6,284 bases of DNA, taken from NCBI GenBank assembly GCA_946404295.1, contig CAMJDE010000115.1, forward strand, positions 1-6,284. The letters are read 5' to 3'. Below the pieces are notes generated by a model, which was given only the letters and a program-made list of their open reading frames with translations, made no database searches and was not told the DNA's origin. The DNA comes from an uncultured Clostridia bacterium (GTDB taxonomy: Bacteria > Bacillota > Clostridia > Oscillospirales > CAG-272). The position numbers and the translations under genes are program-made. Numbering within the stretch: position 1 is the first letter of the stretch; each line of letters begins with the position of its first letter. Positions 4,194-6,284 of this stretch are shown here, one piece after another.

Positions 4194-6065
4194 ATGAAAA
4201 AACGACCGTCGCCCTACCTCACGCACGAGGTATGGCAGGTGCTGGGCGGGGGGCTGCTGCTCCTTGCCGCGATATTGACCGAGCATTTCGGCGCGCCCTA
4301 TCCCGCCGTCCTCGCGGTCTATCTCGCCGCGCTCTGCGTCGCGGGCTGCACCGTCTGGCTCGACGCGGTGAAGGGGATCCTGCGCCGCGATCTGCTCGAC
4401 GAAAAGTTCTTGATGACCGTCGCGTCTGTCGGCGCGTTCATCATCGGCAGTTACGCCGAGGGCGTCGCCGTGATGCTCTTCTTCCTTGCCGGGGAGTATT
4501 TCGAGCATCAGGCGGTCGCGCGTTCGCGGAAATCGATCCGCGCGCTGATGGACGTCCGTCCCGACCGCGCGATCCGGCTGACCGACGGCGCGGAAGAGGA
4601 GATCGACGTCGACGATCTTTCGATCGGTGAGACCGTCGTGATCCGCCCGGGCGACCGCGTTCCGGTCGACTGCACGATCCTTGACGGCGCGGGTCTGATC
4701 GACGCCGCGGCGCTGACCGGGGAATCGGTCCCGGTCGGGGTGCGCGAGGGAAGTACCCTCGCGAGCGGCACCGTCTGCCTGAATTGTCGCCTGATCGCCC
4801 GCGTCGACCGCGTCGCCGACGAGTCGGCGGCGTCGCGCGTCCTCTCGCTCGTCGAGGACGCCAACGAAGCGAAATCGAGGCAGGAAAACTTCATCACCCG
4901 CTTTGCGCGCGTCTATACGCCCGCCGTCGTTCTGGCGGCGGTTCTGATCGGAGTCGGCGTTCCGCTGATCCTGCTTGCGGCGGGGCATACGCCCGGTTGG
5001 ACCGATTGGCTCCACCGCGCCCTGACCTTCCTCGTCGTGTCCTGTCCCTGCGCGCTGGTGATCTCGGTCCCCTTGAGTTTCTTCGGCGGGATCGGCGGTG
5101 CCGCGTCGGAGGGCATCCTCTTCAAGGGCGGAAACCGTATGAACGCGCTTTCGCATGTCGGCACGGTCTGCTGCGACAAGACGGGGACCCTCACCGAGGG
5201 GAGATTTGAAGTGCGCGAGGTCACCCCCGCGGAGGGCGTCGACCGAGCCGAACTGATCTCGCTCGCCGCCTCGGCGGAGCAGAGTTCCACCCACCCGATC
5301 GCCGCCGCGATCCGCCGTCTCGCCCCCGACGCTCCCGCGCCGGAGAACGTCGAGGAACGCGCCGGGCGCGGGATCGCCGCGACCGTTGACGGGCGGACCA
5401 TCCTCGTCGGGTCAAAGAGATTGCTCGTCGAAGAGGGGGTTTTTGTCCCGGACGGGGCGTTTGGTTCGGTTTTTGTCGCCGCCGACGGTCGCTTTCTCGG
5501 TTGGATCACGGTCGGCGACGCGGTGCGCCCCGAGAGCAAAAACACCGTCGAGCGGCTCCGCCGTCTCGGCGTGAAGCGGATCGGGATGCTGACCGGGGAC
5601 GCCCCCGAGAACGCCGCGCCCGTCGCCGAATCTCTCTCGCTTGATTTCGTCCGCGCCTCGCTGCTTCCCGACGGAAAATACCAAGCCGTCGAGGAACTGA
5701 TCCGTGAGAAGAACGGCTCGGTTCTCTACGTCGGCGACGGGATCAACGACGCGCCGGTCATCGCCCTCGCCGATATCGGCGTCGCGATGGGCGGGGTCGG
5801 GTCGGACGCCGCGATCGAGGCGGCGGATCTGGTCATTATGTCGGATAAACTCGACCGCCTCCCGAAAGCGGTTCGGATCGCCCGCCGCACCGTCGCGATC
5901 GCGCGCCAGAATATCGTTTTCGCCCTGACCGTCAAACTCGCGATCCTGATCCTTTCGGCGACCGGGATCAATTCCAGTATGTGGCTCGCCGTGTTCGCCG
6001 ACGTCGGCGTCGCCGTCATCGCGATCCTGAACGCCATGCGCGCCCTGCGCGTCAAGCGCCTGTAA
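4194..6065 (+). CDS. cadA: P1B-type heavy-metal (Zn/Cd/Pb) exporting ATPase without an N-terminal HMA domain
   Basis: This 623-residue membrane pump exports divalent soft metals using ATP. Family motifs in order are: hydrophobic spans near 14-31, 36-56, 72-86 and 88-101; actuator motif LTGES (174-178); spans near 243-263 and 275-300, the latter with the transport motif SCPCAL (283-288, Cys284 and Cys286); phosphorylation site DKTGTLTEG with Asp328; the P1B-specific HP pair His367-Pro368; GRG (391-393); TGD (467-469); and GDGINDAP (514-521). The last spans lie at about 573-592 and 595-613. Lys581 and Asp603 match the Lys/Asp pair typical of the Zn/Cd/Pb (P1B-2) subgroup. The usual length is about 700-730; the shortfall matches the separate HMA gene upstream. 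No clear Shine-Dalgarno precedes ATG 4194, so translational coupling to the HMA gene (4-bp gap, different frame) is likely. An unusual Cys326-Cys327 pair directly precedes Asp328. Exact metal preference cannot be read from sequence; zntA would be an equally fair name. Confidence 0.95.
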   Translation: MKKRPSPYLTHEVWQVLGGGLLLLAAILTEHFGAPYPAVLAVYLAALCVAGCTVWLDAVKGILRRDLLDEKFLMTVASVGAFIIGSYAEGVAVMLFFLAGEYFEHQAVARSRKSIRALMDVRPDRAIRLTDGAEEEIDVDDLSIGETVVIRPGDRVPVDCTILDGAGLIDAAALTGESVPVGVREGSTLASGTVCLNCRLIARVDRVADESAASRVLSLVEDANEAKSRQENFITRFARVYTPAVVLAAVLIGVGVPLILLAAGHTPGWTDWLHRALTFLVVSCPCALVISVPLSFFGGIGGAASEGILFKGGNRMNALSHVGTVCCDKTGTLTEGRFEVREVTPAEGVDRAELISLAASAEQSSTHPIAAAIRRLAPDAPAPENVEERAGRGIAATVDGRTILVGSKRLLVEEGVFVPDGAFGSVFVAADGRFLGWITVGDAVRPESKNTVERLRRLGVKRIGMLTGDAPENAAPVAESLSLDFVRASLLPDGKYQAVEELIREKNGSVLYVGDGINDAPVIALADIGVAMGGVGSDAAIEAADLVIMSDKLDRLPKAVRIARRTVAIARQNIVFALTVKLAILILSATGINSSMWLAVFADVGVAVIAILNAMRALRVKRL

Positions 6066-6085
6066 CCCGTCACTTTGAAAACAAC

Positions 6086-6227
6086 GCCGCTGCGGCTTTC
6101 CGCAGGCGGCACATCACTTTGCCCCCGGTCGAACCGACCGGGGGCAAAACATCACGGTCGCCAAGCGACCACATCACGCCGCGCGTGCCGCGCGGCACAT
6201 CACGCGTTTTCCGCTCGCGGAAAACGC
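6086..6227. repeat. Array of five hairpins separated by four identical ACATCAC heptamers
   Basis: Hairpin 1 (6086-6110) is GCCGC+TGCGG with one bulged base; hairpin 2 (6118-6148) has a 14-bp perfect stem and AAC loop; hairpin 3 (6156-6170) is GGTCGC-CAA-GCGACC; hairpin 4 (6178-6196) is GCCGCGCG-TGC-CGCGCGGC; hairpin 5 (6204-6227) is GCGTTTTCCG-CTCG-CGGAAAACGC. Exact ACATCAC fills every gap: 6111-6117, 6149-6155, 6171-6177 and 6197-6203. A degenerate copy may precede the array (6067-6073; TCACTTTG at 6070-6077 recurs at 6114-6121). Stem sequences differ, although hairpin 3 shares GGTCG/CGACC with the inner part of hairpin 2. No stem is followed by a strong T-run. The array begins 20 bases after the ATPase stop and ends at the next, convergent gene. 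It resembles bacterial REP/BIME-type clusters in style, but I cannot assign it to a named family. Hairpin 2 may still help end the ATPase transcript. Confidence 0.9.
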
Positions 6228-6228
6228 T

Positions 6229-6284
6229 TTATCCCTCGCTTTCGTCGGAGACGGACGAGGCGGAGCCTTCCTTTTCGTTCGCTT
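6229..6284 (-). CDS. Possible C-terminal end of an unidentified protein (partial)
   Basis: On the minus strand an open frame enters from the window edge and ends in TAA at 6231-6229. It encodes 17 residues, ANEKEGSASSVSDESEG. The Ser/Glu/Asp-rich composition is common in flexible protein tails, and the stop falls one base from the hairpin array, as expected for a gene end. With so few residues, no family can be named and chance openness cannot be excluded. Confidence 0.42.
   Translation of the reverse strand, partial: ANEKEGSASSVSDESEG

Noticed and set aside
4071..5294. Minus-strand open frame of 407 codons opposite the HMA and ATPase genes
   Set aside because: It is a GC-driven shadow with low-complexity Arg/Asp/Gly-rich translation; the plus strand encodes a complete P-type ATPase.
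6086..6227. CRISPR array
   Set aside because: The constant part is only 7 bases, the variable parts are palindromic and of unequal length (15-31), and no cas gene is present.

Overview
The window looks like a piece of a GC-rich, Gram-positive-type (Firmicutes/Clostridia-like) genome, possibly an uncultured gut lineage. This is an inference from GGAGG-type ribosome binding sites, consensus vegetative promoters, a CmpB-family membrane protein and a CadC-like regulator with a CadA-like ATPase. No rRNA or other taxonomic marker is present. Most coding DNA is GC-rich (hand count 40/60 over 4561-4620), apart from one AT-richer island around 3275-3643.

Layout. Positions 1-627 hold the 3' part of a CmpB/DUF1113-type membrane protein on the + strand. 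A perfect 12-bp bidirectional terminator (642-669) separates it from a convergent minus-strand pair: a small lipoprotein of unknown function (2449-1943), followed 38 bp later by peptidase T (1904-681). The pair is probably one transcript from a near-consensus promoter at 2526-2498. Divergent from it is a metal-resistance locus. A consensus promoter (2666-2694) runs into a 10-bp-arm dyad operator (2697-2724), then an ArsR/SmtB-family sensor with both CadC-type cysteine and SmtB-type alpha-5 metal ligands (2735-3109). Further on come a stand-alone HMA metal-binding protein (3971-4189) and, 4 bp later, a P1B-type Zn/Cd/Pb-exporting ATPase without its own HMA domain (4194-6065). The apparent logic is that metal releases the repressor, the HMA protein handles the ion, and the ATPase exports it.

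The regulator is separated from the export genes by about 760 bp of different character. Two 113-bp direct repeats (108/113 identical, no gaps) closely flank a small AT-richer gene for a DUF559/Vsr-like nuclease-fold protein. The second repeat continues into a hairpin-rich noncoding body, and the assembly is bounded by 17-bp perfect terminal inverted repeats (3145-3161 and 3887-3903). This looks like a small mobile or repeat-associated unit that landed inside an arsR-hma-cadA operon.

Downstream of the ATPase (6086-6227) is the most unusual structure: five consecutive hairpins with mostly different stem sequences, separated by four exact copies of the same 7-mer, ACATCAC. The window ends in what is probably the acidic C-terminal tail of another gene on the minus strand, so the array lies between two convergent genes.
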